Part shown: positions 44,438 through 52,054 of the stretch, piece by piece
How the letters are laid out: each line of letters begins with the position of its first letter
Numbering within the stretch: the first letter of the stretch is position 1
Source: Allomuricauda sp. TY007
Lineage (GTDB): Bacteria > Bacteroidota > Bacteroidia > Flavobacteriales > Flavobacteriaceae
Assembly: GCF_010468565.1 (NCBI RefSeq)
Contig: NZ_WUEG01000002.1
Coordinates: 251,933 to 315,932, forward strand
Reading direction: 5' to 3'
DNA length: 64,000 nt
The notes under the pieces: generated by a model
The model's database searches: none
The model's input: only the letters and a program-made list of their open reading frames with translations
What the model was told of the DNA's origin: nothing
Translations under genes and position numbers: made by a program

Positions 44438-45687
44438 ACATTCTGCTGAAGTCTGCAAAAATCGTATGCCCAGAGAACAAGGAACTTCATTTGAAGAAAA
44501 GGGATATCCTTATAAAAAAAGGAATCATTGAAAAGATTGGTGCCGCTGTGGAAGCTCCTGCCAATACCAAGGTAGTGGAAAAAGATAATCTACATGTATC
44601 CCTTGGTTGGTTCGATAGCAGCGTGAGTTTTGGTGAGCCAGGATTTGAGGAACGGGAAACCATTGCAAACGGGTTGTTTACTGCCGGTAAAAGCGGGTTC
44701 ACCGATATTGTGCTGAACCCAAATACGAATCCAGTGCCCGATACCAGCTCCGATGTGGTATTTTTAAAAGAACGTGGAATGGGTAAGGCCACAAAGATTT
44801 ATCCTTTGGGCACCTTGACCAAGAATGCCGATGGTGTTGATCTTGCGGAGCTTTATGACATGAAAAATGCGGGAGCCGTAGCCTTTTACGATTTCAAAAA
44901 ACAGGTTTCCAATCCTAATCTATTAAAAATTGCATTGTTGTATGCCCAAAATTTTGACGGATTGGTGTATTCCTTTCCTCAAGATGGAGATATTAAAGGA
45001 AAGGGTGTGGCGCACGAAGGCAAAGTATCGACCAAACTTGGACTCAAAGGCATCCCTGCTTTGGCCGAAGAACTGCAAGTTGCACGAGATCTTTTTATTT
45101 TAGAGTATTCCGGAGGAAAATTACATATTCCGACCATATCTTCTGGGGGCTCGGTAAAACTTATTGCTGAGGCCAAGAAGAAAGGATTGGACGTGACCTG
45201 TAGCGTTGCAGTTCATAATCTATTCTTTTCGGATGAAACCCTCGAGGGATTTGATACCCATTTTAAGGTATCTCCTCCCCTACGCACAAAATTAGATAGC
45301 AAGGCCTTGATTAAAGGAGTAAAAAACGGAACCATTGATTTTGTGACCTCAGATCATATACCTATGGATATTGAGCATAAACGTGTGGAGTTTGATAATG
45401 CCAAAAATGGCAGTCTTGGTCTGGAATCCGCTTTTGGTAGCTTGAATACCATTTTTGAACTGGACGAAACCATTGAATTCCTGACCAAAGGCCGGTCTCG
45501 ATACCACATTGAAGTACCGGAACTGAAAGAGGGTTCTAAAGCTTGTCTGACCTTGTTCAATCCTGATGGGGAATATACTTTTGAGACAAAGAACATTCTT
45601 TCAACCTCAAAGAATAGCATGTTCGTAGGTTCTACATTAAAGGGTAAAGTTTACGGAGTAATCAACAATAATCAAAGTACCATATAA
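44434..45687 (+). CDS. Dihydroorotase-like protein lacking the metal-binding HxH
   Basis: A 417-residue amidohydrolase-fold protein related to class I dihydroorotase (pyrC). Where active enzymes have the DxHVHxREPG metal motif, this has LGWFDSSVSFGEPGFEE, with no histidine at either ligand position. Other parts persist: NPNTNPVPDT, VHNLFFSDE, KVSPPLRT, TSDHIPMD with the catalytic Asp. Without HxH it is probably inactive as a hydrolase and may be a structural partner of aspartate transcarbamoylase, as shown for PyrC-like subunits in Pseudomonas. Linked by 4-base overlap to the BatA-like gene. Confidence 0.88.
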   Translation: MNILLKSAKIVCPENKELHLKKRDILIKKGIIEKIGAAVEAPANTKVVEKDNLHVSLGWFDSSVSFGEPGFEERETIANGLFTAGKSGFTDIVLNPNTNPVPDTSSDVVFLKERGMGKATKIYPLGTLTKNADGVDLAELYDMKNAGAVAFYDFKKQVSNPNLLKIALLYAQNFDGLVYSFPQDGDIKGKGVAHEGKVSTKLGLKGIPALAEELQVARDLFILEYSGGKLHIPTISSGGSVKLIAEAKKKGLDVTCSVAVHNLFFSDETLEGFDTHFKVSPPLRTKLDSKALIKGVKNGTIDFVTSDHIPMDIEHKRVEFDNAKNGSLGLESAFGSLNTIFELDETIEFLTKGRSRYHIEVPELKEGSKACLTLFNPDGEYTFETKNILSTSKNSMFVGSTLKGKVYGVINNNQSTI

Positions 45688-46010
45688 TGAGCAATTCCAC
45701 CCCAGGAAAAACTACTGCAATTGTATCCTACATTACCATTGTTGGTTGTGTAATAGCCATCACCATGAATATTGAGCCCAAAAATGCCTTTGCTCGATTT
45801 CATATCCGACAGGCTTTTGGTATTCATGTACTTTTTCATGCCCTGGCTATTTTGCTCACTTACACTGGACTTGTTTACTTATCGTTCCTTATTTATATTT
45901 TTTACCTTATTATATGGGTGTTTGGCTTTTTGCAAGTTTTAAATGAAACCACCAAACCACTACCTTTTTTGGGCAAGCACTTTCAAAAATGGTTCACATT
46001 CATATCCTAA
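45687..46010 (+). CDS. Small membrane protein, DUF4870-like
   Basis: A 107-residue protein with three hydrophobic helices (AIVSYITIVGCVIAITMNI, HVLFHALAILLTYTGLVYL, FLIYIFYLIIWVFGFLQVL) and the segment NAFARFHIRQAFGIH between them, the FHxRQ motif of DUF4870/Tic20-like proteins. No function known. Its ATG shares a base with the preceding stop codon (TAATG), indicating translational coupling. Confidence 0.75.
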   Translation: MSNSTPGKTTAIVSYITIVGCVIAITMNIEPKNAFARFHIRQAFGIHVLFHALAILLTYTGLVYLSFLIYIFYLIIWVFGFLQVLNETTKPLPFLGKHFQKWFTFIS

Positions 46011-46019
46011 ACTAAAACA

Positions 46020-46679
46020 ATGTCCCTAAAACCCTTATCGTTAGAATATTTACTACGACCATCATCCAAAGTCTCAGGTAAAATCCCTGCGCTTTTTATG
46101 TTTCATGGCTATGGCAGTAATGAGGAAGACCTTTTCTCCTTTGCATCGGAACTGCCTGGTGAATTAATGGTAATTTCTGTAAAGGCACCCTATAACTTGG
46201 AGCCATTTGGCCATGCATGGTATGCCATTAATTTTGATGCGGAGCAAGGTAAATGGAGCGATGATGAACAGGCTAAGGAATCTAGGGAGAAAATTGTTGC
46301 TTTTATTGATGAGGCTATTGAAGCTTACGACCTTGATAAAGATAATATTACGCTATTAGGTTTTAGCCAGGGAACCATTTTAAGTTATGCTGTGGCATTA
46401 TCTTATCCAGAAAAAGTTAAGAATGTAGTGGCACTTAGTGGATACATCAATGAAAATATTTTGATGGAAGGCTATGCTGATAAAGACCACAGTAATCTTA
46501 ATTTTTATGTGTCGCACGGGCAAGTGGACCAGGTGATTCCTTTGGAATGGGCTGAAAAATCTCCAGAATTCCTGAAAAAACTGAATATTCCGACTACTTA
46601 TGAGGAGTTTCCTGTGGGGCATGGCGTTTCACAACAGAATTTTTTTTCGTTTAAAAAGTGGTTGGAGGAGCATGTTTGA
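46020..46679 (+). CDS. Alpha/beta hydrolase, carboxylesterase/phospholipase type
   Basis: A 219-residue cytoplasmic esterase. HGYGSNEEDLF (oxyanion turn), nucleophile in ITLLGFSQGTILS near residue 120, Asp in VSHGQVDQVIP and His in EEFPVGHGVSQQ form the Ser-Asp-His triad of the lysophospholipase/carboxylesterase family. Length typical. Last gene of the four-gene operon that starts with the BatA-like gene. Confidence 0.92.
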   Translation: MSLKPLSLEYLLRPSSKVSGKIPALFMFHGYGSNEEDLFSFASELPGELMVISVKAPYNLEPFGHAWYAINFDAEQGKWSDDEQAKESREKIVAFIDEAIEAYDLDKDNITLLGFSQGTILSYAVALSYPEKVKNVVALSGYINENILMEGYADKDHSNLNFYVSHGQVDQVIPLEWAEKSPEFLKKLNIPTTYEEFPVGHGVSQQNFFSFKKWLEEHV

Positions 46680-46870
46680 TGTTTGATGTCTGAAGTCCGA
46701 TGCACGAGGTCTGGAGTCAGTTTCGCGGTCGGTAGTAACTCTTGTTTTTGAACTTGTTGGGGGGCCGAAGTCGGATGTACGAAGCACGAAGCTGGCAGTA
46801 ACCCAATAACTTAGTAACTCCGAACTCTGAACTCTGAACTTCAGTCTTGGTTCTTGTCTCTTGATTCTTT
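46680..46870. repeat. Degenerate dispersed repeat cluster
   Basis: Iterated motifs of the type GAAGTC, GCACGA, CTGAACTCTGAACT and CAGTAACCCAATAAC. The 15-mer at 46796-46810 recurs exactly at 54994-55008. No gene is visible between the esterase stop and 46,923. Confidence 0.65.
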
Positions 46871-46922
46871 TGTCCTTGTTCTATTTTTTCTCTGTTCTTG
46901 TTTCTCTTTTGGCACGGATTAA

Positions 46923-47414
46923 TTACTGCGGAGCGTAAAGCAAATGTTCGGCCAAGGTAAAATCCACGCTTAAATCATCTTTTAGCTCATATTTTATAAT
47001 AAGGTCGCCCCAATATTTTCCATCTGAAAAATCGGCCAAAATCCATTTATGGTTCAACACCTTGATTTTATTGATTTTAAAATCACTTTCCATTCCTTCG
47101 TAGGGAATTAAAGGATTATCGCCTTTCTTCTCGTTGGTTTCCAATAATTTATCCTGAATATAGAGTGATGGGTTTTCTAAATTCAAATGGTCGTAATACG
47201 CCAAAGCATCATCATTGTTTTCCAAAGTAAAGTATTGCATATCCAATACTTTTAAATGCATGGTCTGGAGAGAATCCTCGAGTTTTACCACCTCTTCTTC
47301 AAGTTGTTTTACATCAGAGGTCAATGCTTTTTGCATATTGTTTCCCGTCACATATTGAAACAAAGCCAACAAAGCGGCAAAAACAAACAGGTATAGAAAA
47401 ATTCTGCTTTTCAT
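46923..47414 (-). CDS. Membrane-anchored coiled-coil hypothetical protein
   Basis: A 163-residue protein with an N-terminal hydrophobic helix (IFLYLFVFAALLALFQYV), then a short coiled coil (LTSDVKQLEEEVVKLEDSLQTM), then a globular domain with YEGMESDFKINKIKVLNHKWILADFSDGKYWGDLI. No family recognised. The start is ATG 47414; a TTG one codon earlier is possible. It begins 5 bases after the MBL hydrolase stop on the same strand, so it forms an operon with it. Confidence 0.75.
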   Translation of the reverse strand: MKSRIFLYLFVFAALLALFQYVTGNNMQKALTSDVKQLEEEVVKLEDSLQTMHLKVLDMQYFTLENNDDALAYYDHLNLENPSLYIQDKLLETNEKKGDNPLIPYEGMESDFKINKIKVLNHKWILADFSDGKYWGDLIIKYELKDDLSVDFTLAEHLLYAPQ

Positions 47415-47419
47415 CAAAT

Positions 47420-48184
47420 CTAAATTTTAATCTTTAGGTTATCGTAGGCCAAATGTATGTTTTCGGGAAGACTTTTCTCCACTTCTTCATGGAATCCCAA
47501 CAAAGCACTGATATGGGTAAAATAGGTTTGCTCCGCCCCTACTTTTTCGGCAAACTCCAAAGCTTCCTCCAAATTGAAATGGGAATGGTGCGGTTCTAGC
47601 CGAAGCGCATTTACAACCAATACTTTGGCGCCTTTTATTTTTTTGATCTCCTCTTCATCTACCCGCTTTACGTCAGTTAAGTACACAAATTCCCCAAAGC
47701 GGTATCCAAAGACCTGTAGTCTGTTGTGAAAGGCTTCTATGGGAACTACATCCAAATCGCCCAACGGAATATTTTTATCCTTTGAAACTTCGTGGACCTG
47801 TACTGCTGGTGCGCCAGGATAACGGTCCTCATCTGCAAAAATATAATCAAAACGTCTTCTGAGGGAATCCAAAACCCTTGGATGCGCATAAACCGGAATG
47901 TCTCCTTGTCGAAAGAAAAAGGGTCGAATATCGTCAATTCCAGCGGTGTGATCGGCATGCTCATGCGTAAACAGAATCCCGTCCAATTTATCTATGGGGT
48001 TGGCCAACATTTGTTGTCTGAAATCCGGCCCGCAATCAATAACGTAATTGTAATTATTCCACGAAATCAATACGGATACGCGCAGTCTTTTGTCTTTGGG
48101 ATCTTTGCTCAGGCAAACGGGGTGTTTGCTTCCAATTATGGGGATTCCCTGTGAAGTTCCCGTGCCCAAAAAAGTAATGGTCAT
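47420..48184 (-). CDS. MBL-fold metallo-hydrolase (PhnP-like)
   Basis: A 254-residue protein of the metallo-beta-lactamase fold. N-terminal TITFLGTGTSQGIP, metal motif FTHEHADHTAGIDD (HxHxDH, about residues 70-75), VYLTDVKRV carrying Asp, and C-terminal HSHFNLEEALEF and TYFTHISALLGFH providing further ligands. PhnP relatives hydrolyse cyclic phosphodiesters. The start at 48184 gives the family's usual N-terminus; ATG 48196 is an alternative. Confidence 0.88.
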   Translation of the reverse strand: MTITFLGTGTSQGIPIIGSKHPVCLSKDPKDKRLRVSVLISWNNYNYVIDCGPDFRQQMLANPIDKLDGILFTHEHADHTAGIDDIRPFFFRQGDIPVYAHPRVLDSLRRRFDYIFADEDRYPGAPAVQVHEVSKDKNIPLGDLDVVPIEAFHNRLQVFGYRFGEFVYLTDVKRVDEEEIKKIKGAKVLVVNALRLEPHHSHFNLEEALEFAEKVGAEQTYFTHISALLGFHEEVEKSLPENIHLAYDNLKIKI

Positions 48185-48246
48185 CTTATCATCCATTAAA
48201 TCCAAAATTATAACTTATTTATTTAATAGATTGCGTGAAGAGTGTA

Positions 48247-48254
48247 ACTTTGCT
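48247..48254 (+). promoter_or_regulatory. Candidate -7 box that decides a start
   Basis: TAACTTTG matches TAnnTTTG exactly. It lies between a GTG at 48235 and an ATG at 48274 of the same frame, so the ATG is the likelier start of the following gene. Confidence 0.45.
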
Positions 48255-48273
48255 TCACATTAAAAAAACGGAC

Positions 48274-49725
48274 ATGCCTAGCTTACCAAGCAAAGAAAAT
48301 GCTTTCGAAAATATTCCTTCCATTAAGGCGAAAACCCTGAGGATAAACTTAAACCGTGATATTTACGGAACCTTTGCCGAGATTGGTGCCGGGCAAGAAA
48401 CTGCCAGACATTTCTTTAGAGCTGGAGGAGCTTCCGGAACCATAGCAAAGGCGATGAGCGCGTATGATAAATCTTTTAGTGATGCTATTTATGGTGTTGA
48501 GGAAGATGGGCGCTACGTTACCCAATCCCGGTTGAAAAAGATGTTGGACCATGAAATGAAGTTGGTCGAGGAACGAATCAGTAGGGACAGCAACCCGGAT
48601 TATTTGTTCTTCAGTTATGCCAACACTGTGGCAACAATAGATTTTTCCAAACGTTACAAAGGGCATGGATGGGTTGGACTTCGTTTTCAGTTGGATCCGG
48701 ACCAAAAGGAATACGATGAAATCGTACTTCATATCCGTTTTAAACAAAATGAAGCAAGATTACAGCAAGAAACCTTGGGTATTTTAGGTGTAAACTTGAT
48801 TTATGGGGCATTTTTCAAGTTCCACAAGCCAAAAAAACTTTTAAAATATCTGTATGATCATATCGACCATGACACTTTGGAAATTGATATGATCAACTTT
48901 ACAGGGCCCAACTTTGCGGATGTTGATAATAGGTTGATGAGTCTTCAGCTTATAAAAAACGATATGACGGATGCTGTAATGTTCGGCCCGGATGGAAACA
49001 ACTTGCTTCCGGCGGCTGTACTTTACAAGAAAAACATCTTGGCATTGCGCGGTAGTTTTAGACCAGTGACCAAGGTAAATATGGATATGTTCCAGAAGTC
49101 ATACGATATCTTTATTCGAGAGCAAACGGTAGATATGGAAAATGCTATTGTTGTTTTTGAGATAACATTATCCAACCTAAAGGCTTCGGGGGAAATTGAT
49201 GAGCAAGACTTCATGGACAGAGCTGAGCTACTTTGTTCACTCGGGCATACGGTATTGATATCCAAGTTCCAGGAATACTACAAACTGGTAGAATACTTTA
49301 ATAACTACACCAAGGCCAAAATTGGATTAACAATGGGCGTAAATAACTTGGTGGATGTTTTTGATGAAAAATATTATCGTCACTTGAGCGGTGGCATATT
49401 GGAAGCTTTTGGGAAACTGTTCTTTAAGGATTTGAAAGTGTATCTCTATCCCATGAAAGACCCTGAAACCGGACAAATCCTTACAAGCAACAATGTTAAG
49501 GTTCATCCTAGAATGAAGGAGTTGTACAAGTTCTTTAAGTACAATGGTAAGGTAATGGACATCATTGATTATGATCCTGATATTCTCCACATTTTCTCTA
49601 GGGATGTACTCAAACAAATCATCAACAAAGATGAAGGATGGGAAAAAGAGCTTCCTGAAGGTATTGCGGAAATCATAAAAGAGAAAAACCTGTTCACCAG
49701 GAAGGTTCTGGAAGAGAAGGAATAA
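48274..49725 (+). CDS. Conserved protein of unknown function, about 483 residues
   Basis: A soluble 483-residue protein without signal peptide or membrane helix. Notable segments: YGTFAEIGAGQETARHFFRAGGASGTIAKAMSAYDK, LKKMLDHEMKLVEERI, GHGWVGLRFQLDP, MFGPDGNNLLPAAVLYKKNILALRGSFRP, MGVNNLVDVFDEKYYRHLSGGILEAFGKLFF. Homologues seem widespread in Flavobacteria under misleading labels; I recognise no catalytic motif. Starts shortly after a -7 box and ends at a bidirectional terminator. Confidence 0.75.
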   Translation: MPSLPSKENAFENIPSIKAKTLRINLNRDIYGTFAEIGAGQETARHFFRAGGASGTIAKAMSAYDKSFSDAIYGVEEDGRYVTQSRLKKMLDHEMKLVEERISRDSNPDYLFFSYANTVATIDFSKRYKGHGWVGLRFQLDPDQKEYDEIVLHIRFKQNEARLQQETLGILGVNLIYGAFFKFHKPKKLLKYLYDHIDHDTLEIDMINFTGPNFADVDNRLMSLQLIKNDMTDAVMFGPDGNNLLPAAVLYKKNILALRGSFRPVTKVNMDMFQKSYDIFIREQTVDMENAIVVFEITLSNLKASGEIDEQDFMDRAELLCSLGHTVLISKFQEYYKLVEYFNNYTKAKIGLTMGVNNLVDVFDEKYYRHLSGGILEAFGKLFFKDLKVYLYPMKDPETGQILTSNNVKVHPRMKELYKFFKYNGKVMDIIDYDPDILHIFSRDVLKQIINKDEGWEKELPEGIAEIIKEKNLFTRKVLEEKE

Positions 49726-49726
49726 G

Positions 49727-49756
49727 AAAAAAGGCGCTGATTTCAGCGCCTTTTTT
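49727..49756. terminator. Bidirectional terminator, convergent genes
   Basis: The 30-base perfect palindrome (AAGGCGCTGA and complement in the centre, A-run left, T-run right) lies between the unknown 483-residue gene and the convergent bcp gene and can stop transcription on both strands. Confidence 0.92.
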
Positions 49757-49793
49757 CTTGTGTGATACCGTCTATTTGGAATGTCAGTAAAGG

Positions 49794-50246
49794 TTATCCC
49801 AAAATCTGTGCAGCATGGTCCTTAGTCTTTACTTTCTCTATAACATTTTCTACTACACCATCGCCATCAATAACAAAAGTGGTTCTGTGAATGCCATCAT
49901 ATTCCTTGCCCATAAACTTCTTAGGGCCCCAAACGCCGAAGGTATTGATTACGGTATGGTCTTCGTCGGCCAATAAAGGAAATGGGAATTCATATTTGTT
50001 CTTGAAATTCGATTGTTTCTTTTCCGAATCTGCGCTTACACCCAAGAGTTCATAGCCTTGTGCTTGTAATTCCTTGTAATTGTCGCGGAGATTACACGCT
50101 TCGGCCGTGCAACCTGGTGTATTTGCTTTGGGATAGAAAAACACTACCAGCTTCTTCCCTTTATAATTACTGAGATTAATTGTGTTGCCGTCTTGGTCTT
50201 TTGCTGAAAAATCAGGTACTTTATCACCTACTTTTAACATATTCAT
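49794..50246 (-). CDS. bcp: Thiol peroxidase, BCP/PrxQ type
   Basis: A 150-residue peroxiredoxin Q. Peroxidatic Cys and resolving Cys are close together in FFYPKANTPGCTAEACNLRD (CxxxxC, about residues 47-52), the PrxQ hallmark. N-terminal VGDKVPDFSAKDQDGN is typical. Uses thioredoxin to reduce peroxides in the cytoplasm. Divergent from nth and convergent with the unknown gene through a shared terminator. Confidence 0.95.
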   Translation of the reverse strand: MNMLKVGDKVPDFSAKDQDGNTINLSNYKGKKLVVFFYPKANTPGCTAEACNLRDNYKELQAQGYELLGVSADSEKKQSNFKNKYEFPFPLLADEDHTVINTFGVWGPKKFMGKEYDGIHRTTFVIDGDGVVENVIEKVKTKDHAAQILG

Positions 50247-50301
50247 GTGCGTTGCTCTTGAATTAATTGTTTAATATTCACTTTATCAAAGTTAAACAAA
50301 T

Positions 50302-50964
50302 ATGACCAAACAAGAAAAGGTTGAATTCACAATCAAAACCTTGAATGAACTCTACCCCACAATACCCATTCCTTTAGATCATAAAGACCCTTATACCTTA
50401 TTGATTGCCGTATTGCTATCTGCCCAAAGCACTGATGTTCGGGTCAATCAAATCACCCCCTTATTATTTGCAAAAGCAGATAACCCTTTTGATATGATAA
50501 AACTTTCAGAGGAAGAAATCAGGGAAATCATCAAGCCAGTAGGCCTTTCGCCTATGAAGTCGAAGGGAATTTATGGGCTTTCAAAAATTTTGATAGAAAA
50601 ATATAATGGGGAAGTTCCAAGGAATATTTCCCTGTTGGAAGAATTGCCTGCCGTGGGACATAAGACCGCCAGTGTTGTGGTTTCCCAAGCCTTTGGAATT
50701 CCTGCCTTTCCTGTGGACACCCACATTCACCGGTTGATGTACCGTTGGGGTTTTAGCAATGGTAAGAATGTGGTGCAGACCGAGCGAGATGCCAAGCGAT
50801 TGTTCCCCAAGGAGATTTGGAACCGTTTACATCTTCAAATTATTTGGTACGGTAGGGAGTATTCGCCTGCAAGGGGTTGGGATTTGGAAAAAGACATAAT
50901 TACGAAGACGATTGGGAGAAAAACCGTGATCAACGAATATTATAAAAACAAAAAGAGCCGCTAA
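50302..50964 (+). CDS. nth: Endonuclease III-like DNA glycosylase without Fe-S cysteines
   Basis: A 220-residue base-excision enzyme. Helix-hairpin-helix and catalysis: LEELPAVGHKTASVVVSQAFG with the lysine nucleophile, VDTHIHRLMYRWG with the catalytic Asp. In E. coli Nth four Cys after this hold a [4Fe-4S] cluster; here the region (LQIIWYGREYSPARGWDLEKDIITK) has no cysteine, so the cluster is absent. Activity is expected because Lys and Asp persist. Stop codon lies within the loop of its terminator. Confidence 0.9.
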   Translation: MTKQEKVEFTIKTLNELYPTIPIPLDHKDPYTLLIAVLLSAQSTDVRVNQITPLLFAKADNPFDMIKLSEEEIREIIKPVGLSPMKSKGIYGLSKILIEKYNGEVPRNISLLEELPAVGHKTASVVVSQAFGIPAFPVDTHIHRLMYRWGFSNGKNVVQTERDAKRLFPKEIWNRLHLQIIWYGREYSPARGWDLEKDIITKTIGRKTVINEYYKNKKSR

Positions 50965-50977
50965 TTGCGGCTCTTTT
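50951..50977 (+). terminator. Terminator overlapping the end of nth
   Basis: AAAAGAGCCGC (50951-50961) pairs perfectly with GCGGCTCTTTT (50967-50977), loop TAATT. The nth stop codon TAA occupies 50962-50964, inside the loop. Confidence 0.92.
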
Positions 50978-50996
50978 CGTCAGTTTGATCCTTAAA

Positions 50997-51140
50997 TTAA
51001 TTCAATGTTACTTCAAACTGGTGTTTTTTGTAGTCAACTACATGAATCGATTTTGAAAAGCTAAGCAAGAAATCAACAGTTTTCTGGCTCGCTTTTACCG
51101 TTTTTACGGATTTTTGTTCTTCAGAGTAAATGTTTTCCAT
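50997..51140 (-). CDS. 47-residue small conserved protein
   Basis: A 47-codon frame from ATG 51140 to TAA. Sequence pattern: charged start (MENIYSEEQKSVKTVK), then KTVDFLLSFSKSIHVVDYKKHQF and VTLN. The helix plus short strand core (LLSFSKSIHVV) resembles small Flavobacterial proteins of about 45-50 residues that I recall as unnamed families. It lies 77 bases downstream of the ECF sigma factor on the same strand and may be translated from its mRNA. Confidence 0.55.
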   Translation of the reverse strand: MENIYSEEQKSVKTVKASQKTVDFLLSFSKSIHVVDYKKHQFEVTLN

Positions 51141-51217
51141 ATTCTAGCGTAAGTAATTGTTTCCATTATATAACGGCGCTAGTTTGGAAATATTGCAGGC
51201 TTCGACGTAATGCTCGA

Positions 51218-51802
51218 TTAATTCGTTAAAACGATGTTCTTTCTTTCTACGATTTTTCTCAAATTAATGAGTGCGTAACGCATTCTTCCCAAGGCCGTAT
51301 TGATGCTAACGTTTGTGTTTTCGGATATTTCCTTAAAACTCATATCCTTGTAAATACGCATGATCAATACTTCTCTTTGGTCGTCTGGCAACTCATCAAT
51401 CAAAAGGGTAAGATCGCTTTCGATTTGATCTTTGATGATTTGCTTTTCGGCATTCAACTTCTCATCGTGAATAACAGAAAAGATGTTGAAATCGTCGCTG
51501 CCCTCAAATTTGGGCATTCTTTTGTTCTTACGGAAGTGGTCTATTACCAAGTTGTGTGCAATGCGCATCACCCAAGGTAAAAATTTACCTTCTTCGCTGT
51601 ATCTTCCCTTTTTTAAGGTCTTGATAACCTTGATAAAAGTGTCCTGGAAGATGTCCTCTGCAACATCCCTGTCCAAAACTTTGCTATAAATAAAGCTGGT
51701 GATTCTTTGGTTATGCCTGTTGATCAGAATTTCAAGAGACTTTTCGTCTCCGTCAATGTAATTCTTTACTAAAATCGAGTCATTAATCTGTAGCTGTTCC
51801 AT
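51218..51802 (-). CDS. ECF-type RNA polymerase sigma factor
   Basis: A 194-residue sigma-70-family factor of the extracytoplasmic type. Region 2: NRHNQRITSFIYSKVLDRDVAEDIFQDTFIKVIKTL and ALPWVMRIAHNLVIDHFR-like FLPWVMRIAHNLVIDHFRKNKR; region 4: ELPDDQREVLIMRIYKDMSFKEISENTNVSINTALGRMRYAL. No anti-sigma gene adjoins it. The gene has a -7 box at 51928-51935, giving a leader of about 120 bases. Confidence 0.93.
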   Translation of the reverse strand: MEQLQINDSILVKNYIDGDEKSLEILINRHNQRITSFIYSKVLDRDVAEDIFQDTFIKVIKTLKKGRYSEEGKFLPWVMRIAHNLVIDHFRKNKRMPKFEGSDDFNIFSVIHDEKLNAEKQIIKDQIESDLTLLIDELPDDQREVLIMRIYKDMSFKEISENTNVSINTALGRMRYALINLRKIVERKNIVLTN

Positions 51803-51927
51803 ACAAATTACTTTTTTTGGGTTAAAATCACAGTCCTCCCTTTAAAAAGGAAAACCTTAGTTATTCAGTTTTTAATCTTTAAAAAGTAATTATTCTGTAT
51901 AGGCCTATCAGGATTTTAATTACACTT

Positions 51928-51935
51928 CAAATATA
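51928..51935 (-). promoter_or_regulatory. Candidate -7 box of the sigma factor gene
   Basis: TATATTTG on the minus strand, exact match to TAnnTTTG, 126 bases before the start codon. Confidence 0.4.
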
Positions 51936-52028
51936 GATAAATAGCTAGGCGATCTAAAAATCTATGTTGTGAGTTGACGATTTTTATATGTTAACTGATG
52001 CAATATACGTATTAAGTGTGGCGTATCG

Positions 52029-52036
52029 TATCTTTG
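52029..52036 (+). promoter_or_regulatory. Candidate -7 box of uvrA
   Basis: TATCTTTG, exact match to TAnnTTTG, 18 bases before the uvrA ATG, giving a leader of about a dozen bases. No LexA-like palindrome was noticed here. Confidence 0.5.
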
Positions 52037-52054
52037 AGACCCTAATTTTAACGA

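Noticed and set aside
46905..46930. Possible second sigma-54 site (TGGCACG) before 46,923
   Set aside because: No TTGC element follows at the required 4-base distance.
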